Below, one piece after another: positions 35,902 through 45,014 of a DNA stretch of 64,000 bases (the stretch's first letter is position 1; each line of letters opens with the position of its first letter). The notes beneath the pieces were generated by a model, which saw only the letters and a program-made list of their open reading frames with translations, ran no database searches and was not told the origin of the DNA. The position numbers and the translations under genes were made by a program. This stretch comes from Barnesiella sp. WM24 (GTDB taxonomy: Bacteria; Bacteroidota; Bacteroidia; Bacteroidales; Muribaculaceae): assembly GCF_004570975.1 (NCBI RefSeq), contig NZ_SPPC01000008.1, positions 177,318 to 241,317 on the forward strand, written 5' to 3'.

Positions 35902-37047
35902 ATGAGTAATTTCCCGATTAAAGAATTTGAAGCTGCGGCAACTCCGTTTTATTTCTATGACATGGAGTTGCTCCGGCGTACTCTTGATGCAGTAAAAGAC
36001 TCGGCGCATGACGATAATTTCCATGTACACTACGCTATAAAAGCCAATGCCAATCCACTTGTAATCAAGAAGATTTCAGAAGCAGGATTAGGTGTGGACT
36101 GTGTTAGTGAGGGAGAGATCAGAGCTGCGCTGAAAGCCGGATTCCCAGCGTCAAAGATTGTATTTGCGGGAGTAGGGAAGGGCGACAGCGAAATTGACTA
36201 TGCCCTTGACAATGATATAGAGTGTTTTAATGTGGAGTCAATCCCTGAACTTCAGCTGATTCAAGAGATGGCTGCGGTAAAATGCAAGGTTGCCAATATT
36301 GCCATTCGCGTGAATCCTGATATTGACGCACATACACACCATTATATTACTACCGGCCTCGAAGAAAACAAGTTTGGCGTTGCACTTGACATGTTGCGTA
36401 GCGCTGTGGACTACTGTCTGAAGAGTCCTAATCTGCGTCTCGTCGGACTTCATTTTCACATAGGTTCGCAGATTACGGTAATGGAACCGTTTAAACTGTT
36501 GTGTGAACGCATTAACGGACTGATTGATACATATAAGAAGCTTGGAGTTGAGTTTCAGTCAATTAATGTAGGCGGTGGTCTTGGTATAGATTATGAAGAC
36601 CCTGACGGACAGCCGATACCTGACTTTAAGTCATATTTTGAGGTATTTCGCAATAACCTTCGTCTTGATTCTACTCAACAGGTTCATTTTGAATTGGGTA
36701 GGTCAATCGTAGGGCAGTGTGGCTCTTTAATTACAAAAGTACGGTATGTTAAAGAAGGGCTTAAAAAGAAATTTGTGATTGTAGATGCCGGAATGACCGA
36801 CTTGATACGTCCTGCGCTGTATCAGGCTCATCATGTTATTCAGAACATAACATCAACCGATATCGCTACGGAGACATATGATGTCGTGGGACCTATATGC
36901 GAATCGTCTGATTGTTTTGGTGTTGAAGAGACTCTTCCTGTAACAAAACGAGGTGACTTGATTGCAATCCGTTCGGCAGGTGCATATGGTGAGATTATGG
37001 CGTCTCAGTACAATTGCCGCAATCTTCCCGGATGTGTGACCAATTAA
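35902..37047 (+). CDS. lysA: Diaminopimelate decarboxylase
   Basis: A 381-residue fold III PLP enzyme. The PLP lysine is in FHVHYAIKANANPLVIKKIS, followed by GLGVDCVSEGEIRAALKAGF, GLHFHIGSQI, the glycine-rich loop NVGGGLGIDYEDPDG, and HFELGRSIVGQCGSLITKV. The second active-site Cys is in VGPICESSDCFG. It decarboxylates meso-diaminopimelate to lysine. It follows lysC and ends at a terminator. It is slightly shorter than the usual 400-420 residues. Confidence 0.96.
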   Translation: MSNFPIKEFEAAATPFYFYDMELLRRTLDAVKDSAHDDNFHVHYAIKANANPLVIKKISEAGLGVDCVSEGEIRAALKAGFPASKIVFAGVGKGDSEIDYALDNDIECFNVESIPELQLIQEMAAVKCKVANIAIRVNPDIDAHTHHYITTGLEENKFGVALDMLRSAVDYCLKSPNLRLVGLHFHIGSQITVMEPFKLLCERINGLIDTYKKLGVEFQSINVGGGLGIDYEDPDGQPIPDFKSYFEVFRNNLRLDSTQQVHFELGRSIVGQCGSLITKVRYVKEGLKKKFVIVDAGMTDLIRPALYQAHHVIQNITSTDIATETYDVVGPICESSDCFGVEETLPVTKRGDLIAIRSAGAYGEIMASQYNCRNLPGCVTN

Positions 37048-37065
37048 AATGAGCATGATATATTG

Positions 37066-37098
37066 AAAAGCGGGATGAAAACCTCATCTCGCTTTTTT
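37066..37098 (+). terminator. Terminator after lysA
   Basis: A 13-bp stem with one G-U pair (37066-37078 with 37084-37096), 5-base loop and a T-run. Confidence 0.9.
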
Positions 37099-37238
37099 AT
37101 TGACTCTATGTTTGAGGGGATACTATATTTTGGAGGGTTGGGGTATTGTTGGGTAATTAGATTGTATTTCCCCGTTCAATCGTATTTAACATAATATTGA
37201 TTATGGGAAATGATTGATACTTAAAAATAGGGCTCTCT

Positions 37239-37251
37239 GCAACCCGGTTGC
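37239..37251 (+). promoter_or_regulatory. Palindromic operator candidate of the metal-efflux locus
   Basis: GCAACC-C-GGTTGC is a perfect palindrome with 6-base arms. It covers the -33 position expected for the TAAATTTG box at 37265. A dimeric metal-responsive repressor (for example Fur family) binding here would block the promoter; no regulator gene is adjacent, so this is inference. Confidence 0.5.
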
Positions 37252-37264
37252 GACACTACTGCTG

Positions 37265-37272
37265 TAAATTTG
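37265..37272 (+). promoter_or_regulatory. -7 box of the metal-efflux operon
   Basis: TAAATTTG matches TAnnTTTG exactly. It overlaps the TTG at 37270 that would be the most distal start of the next ORF, so translation must begin downstream, most likely at GTG 37297. Confidence 0.6.
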
Positions 37273-37296
37273 CACAAAAATAACTATCTTTACAAC

Positions 37297-37752
37297 GTGA
37301 AGTCAATTTGCTATAAAATATTTCCGTTATTACTGAGTGTGTTAGTCTTGCTGACTACTACACTACAGTTTCATCACCATGACTGTCACGGCTCTATTTA
37401 TTTCACGATTCCGTCGGAAAAGGACGTAGTAGTCAACTTTAACGACGGTCACCTCTCCTTTAACGAGTGTCACCACCACTACATGTCAAATCCGGAACAT
37501 GAGCCGGATTGCAATGGACACAAATGCTCAATGCATATTGACCAACCCGGGAAATTCAGGCAACAGGCTATGCAAAATATTCTGTTGATTGCTGTTTTTG
37601 ATATATTCCTTAACTCAAATAAGAAATTAGAATTATCAGAATGGATTACTCAAGTCTATTCGTGTGACGACAGCCACTCTCAACGGTGTTTGTTGCAGAT
37701 AATCAGGTCATCATCAATATTCAGGGCACCTCCGGTCATGTGGAGATTTTAA
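37297..37752 (+). CDS. His/Cys-rich small exported or membrane protein of metal-efflux locus
   Basis: About 151 residues from GTG 37297. A hydrophobic N-terminal segment (YKIFPLLLSVLVLLTTTLQF) is followed by a His/Cys-rich region: FHHHDCHGS, NECHHHYMSN and PDCNGHKCSMHID, which are plausible metal ligands outside the inner membrane. A second hydrophobic stretch near residue 100 (NILLIAVFDIFLN) is present. I recognise no named domain, though similar proteins head Bacteroidetes czc-type operons as I recall. It lies 66 bases before the CzcB-like gene, so it may be a metal chaperone or sensor for the pump. Confidence 0.62.
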   Translation: MKSICYKIFPLLLSVLVLLTTTLQFHHHDCHGSIYFTIPSEKDVVVNFNDGHLSFNECHHHYMSNPEHEPDCNGHKCSMHIDQPGKFRQQAMQNILLIAVFDIFLNSNKKLELSEWITQVYSCDDSHSQRCLLQIIRSSSIFRAPPVMWRF

Positions 37753-37818
37753 TCGGCTATTACCCGTTCAATAGTCTGTAAGTCAGTATTTTAATAAAAA
37801 TAACAATTTAAATTCCAC

Positions 37819-38982
37819 ATGAAATATACATCTATATTCTTGCTAATAAGCCTATTAGCTATGTCTTCGTGTAATCATGACAACCATTCCGGTCATAGTC
37901 ATCACTCTGCAGAGGAAGAGGTGTCGGAACATGAAACTCACGATCATTCACATGACGAAAATAAAAGTAATCCGGATGAAATTGTACTCTCGCCTGAGGC
38001 TGCGGAGAAGTATGGCGTAAAAGTACAGACTATATGCCGGCAACCATTCTCCGACGCTATAAAGGTGAGCGGAAGTATCACAGGTACACCTGATGATGTT
38101 ACTGCAATTGTCGCAAAATCATCAGGAATAGTATCATTTAACAATGGAATCTCCCCCGGAATGAAACTGAGGTCAGGAGCAACTATCGGTGCTGTGACGT
38201 CCAAAGGATTTGCCGGAGGTGATGCCGATGAAGTCGCCTCAGTACAATACCAATCGGCTAAAAAGGAATTAGACCGTATCACTCCGCTATATAAGGAAGG
38301 GATAGTCTCTGCAAAAGACTATAATGCGGCGCTTGCAGCTTATGAGCAGGCACGGGCCGCATATTCCGGTCGCACTTCTGGCAGCTCTATAGTGTCGCCG
38401 GCTAATGGCGTAATTACAGAGTTACTGGTTAATCAGGGCGCATATGTAAATGCCGGAGAGCCTGTGGCTACCCTATCACGCAATTCTCACCTCCTGTTGA
38501 AAGCTGATGTCCCTCAGAAATATCATTCCCGATTATCTAAGGTGACTACCGCTAACTTTAGACCGTCATATTCCGATGAAATATATTCTATGGCTGAACT
38601 CAATGGCAAACGCACATCCTCAGCCGAGAATATTGCAGTACAACCGGGCTATATACCTGTTTACTTCGCTTTTGACAACAATGGAACGATTGTCCCCGGC
38701 TCCTCAGCAGAGGTATATCTTCAAAGTGCTGCTACTGATTCCGCTCTTGTCATTCCATCAAGCGCGCTCACTGAACAGCAGGGCAAACTATTTGCCTATG
38801 TCAAGATTGATGACCACGGTTATGAGAAACGCAACGTAACTGTCGGCATTTCCAATGGAAAGGAAGTCGAACTGTTGTCAGGCATCAAAGAGGGCGAGAA
38901 TGTAGTCACCGAAGGCGTGATTTTTGTAAAACTCGCAGAAACATCAAATGTAGTTCCGGAGGGTCACTCCCACAATCATTAA
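37819..38982 (+). CDS. CzcB/CusB-type periplasmic adaptor of heavy-metal RND pump
   Basis: A 387-residue membrane fusion protein. The N terminus is a lipoprotein signal with lipobox MSSC at about residues 16-19, followed by a His-rich stretch (HDNHSGHSHHSAEEE and ETHDHSHDE) likely to bind metal. The barrel-sandwich and hairpin regions are visible (YQSAKKELDRITPLYKEGIV, SPANGVITELLVNQGAYVNA), ending in a second His-rich tail (PEGHSHNH). It links the inner-membrane CzcA-like pump to the outer-membrane channel. It is 4 bases upstream of the pump gene. Confidence 0.93.
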   Translation: MKYTSIFLLISLLAMSSCNHDNHSGHSHHSAEEEVSEHETHDHSHDENKSNPDEIVLSPEAAEKYGVKVQTICRQPFSDAIKVSGSITGTPDDVTAIVAKSSGIVSFNNGISPGMKLRSGATIGAVTSKGFAGGDADEVASVQYQSAKKELDRITPLYKEGIVSAKDYNAALAAYEQARAAYSGRTSGSSIVSPANGVITELLVNQGAYVNAGEPVATLSRNSHLLLKADVPQKYHSRLSKVTTANFRPSYSDEIYSMAELNGKRTSSAENIAVQPGYIPVYFAFDNNGTIVPGSSAEVYLQSAATDSALVIPSSALTEQQGKLFAYVKIDDHGYEKRNVTVGISNGKEVELLSGIKEGENVVTEGVIFVKLAETSNVVPEGHSHNH

Positions 38983-38986
38983 GATC

Positions 38987-41900
38987 ATGCTTAACAAGAT
39001 AATAAAGTTTTCGCTTGCCAACCGTGTCACGGTTGTGGTATTGTCGGGGCTTCTTCTTCTCGCCGGCTGTGCGGTGTTGTTAAAGATGGATGTGGACATA
39101 TTCCCTGACTTGAATGCGCCTACCGTTGTTGTGATGACAGAGGCACCGGGTCTGGCACCGGAAGAAGTTGAGAAGGTGGTCACCTACCCTGTTGAAACAG
39201 CAGTAAACGGAGCTACCGACGTGCGCCGTGTTAGATCGTCGTCGGCTACAGGATTTTCTGTTGTATGGATTGAATTTGACTGGGGTACCGATATTTACAA
39301 AGCCCGACAGATTGTCGCTGAAAGGCTTAACGAGGTAGCCGAAAAACTTCCTTCCGGTGTCGGGACGCCTGTGATAGGTCCTCAGTCGTCAATTTTGGGC
39401 GAGATGCTTATAATCGGACTCACCTCCGACTCGACGTCAATGACAGAATTACGCACTATCGCTGACCGGACTATCGCGCCACATTTGCTCTCCATCGGCG
39501 GTGTGTCTCAGGTGTCGGTGCTTGGTGGCGACGTAAAAGAGTATCAGATTCAGATGAATCCTGATAAAATGAAGCATTTTGATGTCACCCTTGACGAAGT
39601 GGTTGCTGCCACCGAGTCAATCAATGACAATGCATCAGGAGGTATCACATATGACTATGGCAATGAATACATAATCAAAGGTGACATAAATACATCATCG
39701 GTAGATGAACTCGGAAATTCGGTTGTAAGGAGCGATGACCGTGGAATAGTGCTGTTGTCGGATGTCGCTGACATCGTTGTCGGAGGAAAGCTCCCGTTGA
39801 CAGGAGCGGCGTCAATAAACGGCACTCCTTCTGTATTGCTTACCGTTACAAAGCAACCCTCGACAGGCACCATCGAACTGACGTCGACAATAGAAGAGGA
39901 ATTATCTCGCCTATCGGCAACAATGCCGTCAGACATACGGATTTCCACTGACATATTCCGGCAAAGTGACTTTATAGACAGCTCTATAAGCAATCTCCAG
40001 CAATCATTATTTGAGGGAGCTATATTTGTCATTGTCATCCTGTTTTTCTTCTTGATGAATGTACGCACGACGCTCATCTCGCTTGTGGCGTTGCCTATGT
40101 CCATTATAGTTACGATAATAGTGCTCAACATGCTTGGCATGAGCATAAACACCATGAGTCTCGGCGGTATTGCCATCGCTATCGGCTCGCTTGTGGACGA
40201 CGCGATAGTCGATGTCGAAAATGTTTATAAGCGGTTACGAGAAAACTCCTCGCTGCCCGATGACAAGCGACGCTCTGTGCTGTCAGTGGTATTTGAGGCG
40301 TCAAAAGAAGTTCGTATGCCCATATTCAACTCTTCGCTTATAATTATCGCAAGCTTCCTTCCCTTATTCTTTTTACGTGGACTTGAAGGAAGAATGCTTA
40401 TTCCTCTTGGCATATCTTTTATAGTTGCACTTATCGCATCTACCGTTGTCGCTCTTACTCTTACTCCTGTATTGTGTAGTTATCTGCTAAAAAGCGACAA
40501 AGCCGACCGACTTGGTAAAGAATCATGGGTTGCAAGAAATCTAAAATCGCTATATAGGCGTGGACTCGAAGTGGCGTTCAATCACAGGAAGTCCATGATT
40601 GCAGGAGTATCGGCTCTGTTTATATTGACACTCGGACTATTCTTTACGCTTGGACGCAGTTTCCTCCCCTCATTTAACGAAGGCTCGTTTACAATAAATG
40701 TAAGTGCGTTGCCGGGTATTTCTCTTGAAGAGAGTGATCATATCGGCAGGATTGCAGAAGAGGCAATAATGTCAGTCCCGGAAGTGAAGACTGTAGCAAG
40801 AAAGACAGGACGCGCCGAGCTTGACGAGCATTCGCTTGGAGTGAATGTTTCCGAAATAGAGGCTCCTTATGTGCTTTCCGACCGTTCACGGAGCGAAGTC
40901 GTCCGTGAACTGCGAGCTAAACTATCCGAGATTCCGGGAGTAAACATAGAGATTGGTCAGCCTATTTCTCACCGCATAGACGCCATGCTGTCAGGAACTG
41001 AAGCGCAGATTGCAATTAAGATATTTGGCGATGACCTGCAATCACTCTACTCCGTTGGTTCTGAAATAAAAAATCAGATTTCCGATATACCCGGAATCGT
41101 TGATGTTAATATTGAGCAGCAGGTAGGCCGACCGCAGCTTGACATCCGTCCCCGCAGAGAGATGCTTGCACGGTATGGAATACCGGTAAACAAATTTGCC
41201 GAGTTCATAAATATTACTCTTGGTGGAAAAACCGTCTCGCAGGTCTATGAAGGCGGACTTCCCTACGACGTGACATTAAGAGTAAGCGATGTAAATCGGG
41301 AAACGCTTGCCGCAATCTCGGAGTTGATGATTGACAGCAATGTAGGCAAAATACCTCTCGACAATGTTGCCGATATAGTATCTACAACCGGTCCTAACAC
41401 CATTAACCGGGAAAATGTGAGTCGTCGTATCGTGGTTTCTGCAAATGTAGATGACAGGGATTTAAGAAGTGCGGTAAATGACATCAGAAAGAAGATTGAT
41501 GATAATGTAAAGATGCCTGACGGCTATTACCTAAACTATTCAGGACAATTTGAAAGTGAATCGGAGGCATCCCGTACACTTGCATTGACATCATTGGGCG
41601 CGCTGATAATAATTATGATGCTGCTCTATTCCGAGTTTCATGACATCAAGCAGACAATGATAATACTGGTGAACATGCCTCTCGCCATGATAGGCGGAAT
41701 CCTGATACTCCGGTTTACTTCAGGTGAAATAAACATACCGGCCATTATCGGTTTTATCTCGCTGCTTGGCATAACAACACGCAACGGCATGCTGCTCATA
41801 TCGCGTTACAACCATCTTGCCCAAGAGCATGTGGGGCTAATCGACCGCATAAGAACAGGTTCTGTCGACAGGCTGTTGCCTATCATGATGACGGCGCTTA

Positions 41901-42067
41901 CATCGGCGCTGGCACTGATACCGCTCGCATTGCGTGGCGGAGAGCCGGGAAATGAGATTCAATCACCTATGGCAATAGTGATTTTAGGCGGTTTGATAAC
42001 ATCTACGTTGCTAAACATATTCGTTACGCCCGTGTTATATTATTTAACAAATAGAAAAAAAGTGTAA
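38987..42067 (+). CDS. CzcA/CusA-type heavy-metal efflux RND transporter
   Basis: A 1026-residue RND permease with twelve membrane segments and two large periplasmic loops. It starts MLNKIIKFSLANRVTVVVLS; DVDIFPDLNAPTVVVMTEAP is typical of the heavy-metal (HME) branch. The charged membrane motif AIGSLVDDAIVDVENVYKRL in TM4 carries the proton-relay acids. Substrate metal (zinc, cobalt, cadmium, copper or silver) cannot be fixed by eye; the His-rich partners favour a divalent cation such as zinc. It works with the adaptor upstream and the outer-membrane channel downstream. Confidence 0.94.
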   Translation: MLNKIIKFSLANRVTVVVLSGLLLLAGCAVLLKMDVDIFPDLNAPTVVVMTEAPGLAPEEVEKVVTYPVETAVNGATDVRRVRSSSATGFSVVWIEFDWGTDIYKARQIVAERLNEVAEKLPSGVGTPVIGPQSSILGEMLIIGLTSDSTSMTELRTIADRTIAPHLLSIGGVSQVSVLGGDVKEYQIQMNPDKMKHFDVTLDEVVAATESINDNASGGITYDYGNEYIIKGDINTSSVDELGNSVVRSDDRGIVLLSDVADIVVGGKLPLTGAASINGTPSVLLTVTKQPSTGTIELTSTIEEELSRLSATMPSDIRISTDIFRQSDFIDSSISNLQQSLFEGAIFVIVILFFFLMNVRTTLISLVALPMSIIVTIIVLNMLGMSINTMSLGGIAIAIGSLVDDAIVDVENVYKRLRENSSLPDDKRRSVLSVVFEASKEVRMPIFNSSLIIIASFLPLFFLRGLEGRMLIPLGISFIVALIASTVVALTLTPVLCSYLLKSDKADRLGKESWVARNLKSLYRRGLEVAFNHRKSMIAGVSALFILTLGLFFTLGRSFLPSFNEGSFTINVSALPGISLEESDHIGRIAEEAIMSVPEVKTVARKTGRAELDEHSLGVNVSEIEAPYVLSDRSRSEVVRELRAKLSEIPGVNIEIGQPISHRIDAMLSGTEAQIAIKIFGDDLQSLYSVGSEIKNQISDIPGIVDVNIEQQVGRPQLDIRPRREMLARYGIPVNKFAEFINITLGGKTVSQVYEGGLPYDVTLRVSDVNRETLAAISELMIDSNVGKIPLDNVADIVSTTGPNTINRENVSRRIVVSANVDDRDLRSAVNDIRKKIDDNVKMPDGYYLNYSGQFESESEASRTLALTSLGALIIIMMLLYSEFHDIKQTMIILVNMPLAMIGGILILRFTSGEINIPAIIGFISLLGITTRNGMLLISRYNHLAQEHVGLIDRIRTGSVDRLLPIMMTALTSALALIPLALRGGEPGNEIQSPMAIVILGGLITSTLLNIFVTPVLYYLTNRKKV

Positions 42068-42072
42068 CTTTG
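42065..42072 (+). promoter_or_regulatory. Possible internal -7 box before the outer-membrane channel gene
   Basis: TAACTTTG matches TAnnTTTG at the stop codon of the RND gene, 34 bases before the next ATG. No convincing -33 element is present. Confidence 0.3.
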
Positions 42073-42105
42073 CAAGTTGAACTCAAAAAAACTTAGAAAC
42101 ATCTC

Positions 42106-43299
42106 ATGCTGAAATCAAGTACAAGCTTATTGCTTTTCACTGTAGGGATATTCTCTTTTGATGCCCCTGCTCAAAATTTTGACACCTTGCTTAATAAAGT
42201 TGTGAGCAACAATACGGAACTCATGTCATCGGTGGCTGCCACGCACAGTGAGTTGCTTTCACTTAAAAGCGAAAACAACCTCCCCGACCCTGAAGTCGAG
42301 CTGGAATATCAGTGGGGGCGCCATGAGGTCGGTGATAAATTTGATGTCAACGTGACTCAAGGATTTGACTGGCCAGGGGTATATGCAGCACGTGGCAAGG
42401 CAAATAAAATTGCATCAGAAGCGATGAGCTATCTTAACCGCAGCAATTATATTGACAAGCGGCTGGAAATAAAACAGACGCTGATTGACATTGTAAATGT
42501 CAAGAAAAACATGGCGGTGGTAAAAGGACGCCTTGCCCTGATGGACACGATGATTGAAAAGTATACGACAGGAGTCAATAACGGCGAACTGACAATACTT
42601 GACTTGCGAAAGCTAAAGATTGAGAAAATAAGGCTCAATGAGTCAATGGCGGCGCTTGAATCGGAATTTGCGCTGCTTAAATCAACGCTTGAAGTCCAGA
42701 ACGGCGGCAAAAATTGTGACGATATAATCGCGTCAATTGACAATTATCCCGACGACGTGATTCTTCCTGCTGAAGAATATGAGAAGATAATTGAAGAAAA
42801 TGACCCTTCGGTTAAATACAGCTCGTTAATGATGCAGTCACAGGCTCAGCGGGTCAAAGCGGAGCGCCTTACGCGGCTGCCGGGATTTACTCTCGGATAC
42901 CATCACAGCTGGGAAGACGGGGATGTATTCAATGGCATGATCGTAGGAGTCACGTTACCGTTTTTTTCAACCCATAACAAAGTGCGCGCGGCAAAGGCTC
43001 TCAGTCGTTCGCTCGAATATGACGAGATGACTGTAGCTATTAAAAAGCGTGCGACTGCAAAAGCTGACCGCGAAAAAGCGCTTGCATTGTACAAGCAGAT
43101 GTCGGCATATGAGGCAGTGTTGAAAAACGACAACTCCGTAGATCTTCTCGGTAAGTCACTTGATGGAGGACAAATTTCACTCCTTGACTATCTTGGCGAG
43201 ATGGATTACTACATGCAGGCGGAGCGCGATTACCTTGCCGCTCAGTATCAATACCACCAGACGCTCGCTAATCTTAACAAATACAAAGTATTGGATTAG
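42106..43299 (+). CDS. CzcC-type outer membrane efflux channel (TolC family)
   Basis: A 397-residue TolC-superfamily protein with an N-terminal signal peptide (MLKSSTSLLLFTVGIFSFDA, cleavage probably after PAQ). The two long helical repeats typical of outer-membrane efflux proteins are visible, for example NLPDPEVELEYQWGRHEVGD and the C-terminal YLGEMDYYMQAERDYLAAQY. It completes the tripartite metal pump. It lies 38 bases after the RND gene and ends at a strong terminator. Confidence 0.92.
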   Translation: MLKSSTSLLLFTVGIFSFDAPAQNFDTLLNKVVSNNTELMSSVAATHSELLSLKSENNLPDPEVELEYQWGRHEVGDKFDVNVTQGFDWPGVYAARGKANKIASEAMSYLNRSNYIDKRLEIKQTLIDIVNVKKNMAVVKGRLALMDTMIEKYTTGVNNGELTILDLRKLKIEKIRLNESMAALESEFALLKSTLEVQNGGKNCDDIIASIDNYPDDVILPAEEYEKIIEENDPSVKYSSLMMQSQAQRVKAERLTRLPGFTLGYHHSWEDGDVFNGMIVGVTLPFFSTHNKVRAAKALSRSLEYDEMTVAIKKRATAKADREKALALYKQMSAYEAVLKNDNSVDLLGKSLDGGQISLLDYLGEMDYYMQAERDYLAAQYQYHQTLANLNKYKVLD

Positions 43300-43325
43300 T
43301 AAGTGTTATAAAGCATTAAAGCGAT

Positions 43326-43361
43326 AAAACGCCCTAAACTTTTAAATGTTTGGGGCGTTTT
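43326..43361 (+). terminator. Terminator of the metal-efflux operon
   Basis: A 14-bp stem with one G-U pair (43326-43339 with 43348-43361), an 8-base loop, ends in TTTT. Confidence 0.88.
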
Positions 43362-43396
43362 ACTTTCAAAACATACAAAACAATAAGTAATACAAT

Positions 43397-43993
43397 ATGG
43401 AAACTAACGTATACTCTCAACCCAAACTACCTTATGCGCCCGACGCCCTTGCTCCTGCAATAAGTGCCGAAACAATAAGCTATCATTGGGGCAAGCATGA
43501 AAAAGCTTATATCGACAATCTTAATAAGCTCATCAGAGACACTGAATGGGAGGACACTTCGCTTGAAGAGATTATCCGTGAAGCCAATGGCCCGTTGTTT
43601 AACAATGCGTCACAGGCATGGAATCATATTTTTTACTTCTTTTCATTCAGTCCTGACGGTGGTGGCGAACCTCATGGAGATTTGGCTGATGCCATAAAGG
43701 AGGAGTTCGGATCATTTGAAGAATTCAAAAAACTCTTTGTAGATGCCGGCGTCGGATTGTTTGGCTCCGGTTGGGTCTGGCTTTCTCAAGACAAAGACGG
43801 AAAGCTCTTTATCACTCAGGGACCGAATGCCGCCAACCCGTTAACCCAGGGACTGACACCTATACTGACATTTGATGTATGGGAACACGCATACTATCTT
43901 GACTACCAAAACCGCCGTGCCGAGGCTCTTGACAAGCTGTGGAGCATAATCGACTGGGATGTAGTCGGGAGTAGATATTCCAAAAAGATGTAA
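43397..43993 (+). CDS. Superoxide dismutase, Fe/Mn type
   Basis: A 198-residue SOD. Metal ligands are in place: His in SYHWGKHEKAYIDNLNKL, His in NNASQAWNHIFYFFSFSP, and Asp/His in TFDVWEHAYYLDYQNRRAEA. The fold and length match cytoplasmic iron or cambialistic SODs of Bacteroides, which convert superoxide to peroxide and oxygen. It stands alone between two terminators. I see no clear -7 box in the 35 bases between the previous terminator and the start. Confidence 0.96.
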   Translation: METNVYSQPKLPYAPDALAPAISAETISYHWGKHEKAYIDNLNKLIRDTEWEDTSLEEIIREANGPLFNNASQAWNHIFYFFSFSPDGGGEPHGDLADAIKEEFGSFEEFKKLFVDAGVGLFGSGWVWLSQDKDGKLFITQGPNAANPLTQGLTPILTFDVWEHAYYLDYQNRRAEALDKLWSIIDWDVVGSRYSKKM

Positions 43994-44069
43994 TCGTACT
44001 TTTTCTCATAATGCGCACTAACGCAAGAAACAGACTATAGCACTTTTAAGCATAATGTGATGAATGAAG

Positions 44070-44102
44070 GCCGGAGGACTCGTGAGAGCCCTCCGGCTTT
44101 TT
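44070..44102 (+). terminator. Terminator after sod
   Basis: A perfect 8-bp GC-rich stem (GCCGGAGG at 44070-44077 with CCTCCGGC at 44090-44097), then TTTTT. Confidence 0.87.
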
Positions 44103-44168
44103 CGATATAACAGGCAACAAAACAATCCTTTGAATTTCTTGTTTTTAATAATATAAATTCAGCTATTT

Positions 44169-44936
44169 ATGGATAATACTGCGACACCGAATAATCAGTC
44201 TAAACCTGCACTAAGAGAGAAGCACACCGGGGCAGGAAGAATAATACTACGCATACTGCACATAATGGTGCTGCTTTGCTCGATAGGACTAATCGTGCTC
44301 ATATCCTATGACTGCTTCAGAAACATATCATTTCTCGCGAATGACACATACATGAAGATTCAATTCTGGATATGCCTTTTCTTTATATTTGACGTGATTG
44401 TGGAGTTTTTTTTCGCTCCTAAAAAGTGGCAATACATAGTGTCACATATCTTTTTCCTGATTGTAAGCATACCGTATCTTAACATAATAGAGTACTATAA
44501 TATCAGTCTGTCACCCGAATTGCAGTATCTCGTGAGATTTATCCCTATGATACGCGCAGCCTATGTACTGACAATTGTGCTTGGCGTATTGTCAACCGAT
44601 AAGATATCAAGCCTGTTTACAGCTTATGTCGGACTACTTGTCGCGACAGTATACTTTGCCAGTATGATGTTTTTTATTGAAGAACATTACATCAATCCCG
44701 GCGTCACGACTTACTGGTCGGCGCTCTGGTGGGCTTTTATGGATGTCACGACAGTAGGATGCAATATAAATGCGATAACCCCTACAGGAAAGGTGCTTGC
44801 AGTGATTCTTGCAGCTGAAGGACTCATATTGTTCCCTATATTTACAGTGTACATAACCAATGCCCTGGCACGTAAGTCGGCGGTGTCGGCAAAAACCGCG
44901 CAAACAGCATCTGCAAAAACGGCAAAAACCGCTTGA
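44169..44936 (+). CDS. Voltage-gated-like ion channel with altered filter
   Basis: A 255-residue membrane protein of the ion transporter/potassium-channel class. Hydrophobic segments run at about residues 24-46, 63-82, 90-108, 130-145 and 150-172, then a pore loop (WSALWWAFMDVTTVGCNINA) and a final segment at about 205-230. The filter reads TTVGCN (194-199) where potassium channels have TVGYG, so selectivity may differ. The S4-like region is short (FIPMIRAAYVL), so voltage sensing is doubtful. The C-terminal tail is Ala/Lys/Thr-rich repeats (SAKTAQTASAKTAKTA). Confidence 0.82.
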   Translation: MDNTATPNNQSKPALREKHTGAGRIILRILHIMVLLCSIGLIVLISYDCFRNISFLANDTYMKIQFWICLFFIFDVIVEFFFAPKKWQYIVSHIFFLIVSIPYLNIIEYYNISLSPELQYLVRFIPMIRAAYVLTIVLGVLSTDKISSLFTAYVGLLVATVYFASMMFFIEEHYINPGVTTYWSALWWAFMDVTTVGCNINAITPTGKVLAVILAAEGLILFPIFTVYITNALARKSAVSAKTAQTASAKTAKTA

Positions 44937-44988
44937 ATTAGTTAAAGGAGTTAACATGTGATTTTTTCTGATTCTCGCATTTTTAAGT

Positions 44989-44996
44989 TATCTTTG
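44989..44996 (+). promoter_or_regulatory. -7 box of the type IX cargo gene
   Basis: TATCTTTG at 44989-44996, 18 bases before the ATG at 45015. A T-rich stretch ending CTG lies at the -33 distance. Confidence 0.6.
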
Positions 44997-45014
44997 TAGG
45001 TCAAAGCGACCTCT

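Noticed and set aside
37270..37272. TTG as start of the His-rich protein
   Set aside because: The TTG is part of the TAAATTTG -7 box, so it would not be in the transcript; GTG at 37297 is preferred.
37140..37296. Riboswitch in the metal-efflux leader
   Set aside because: The palindrome lies upstream of the probable start site and I see no conserved riboswitch core; an operator is simpler.
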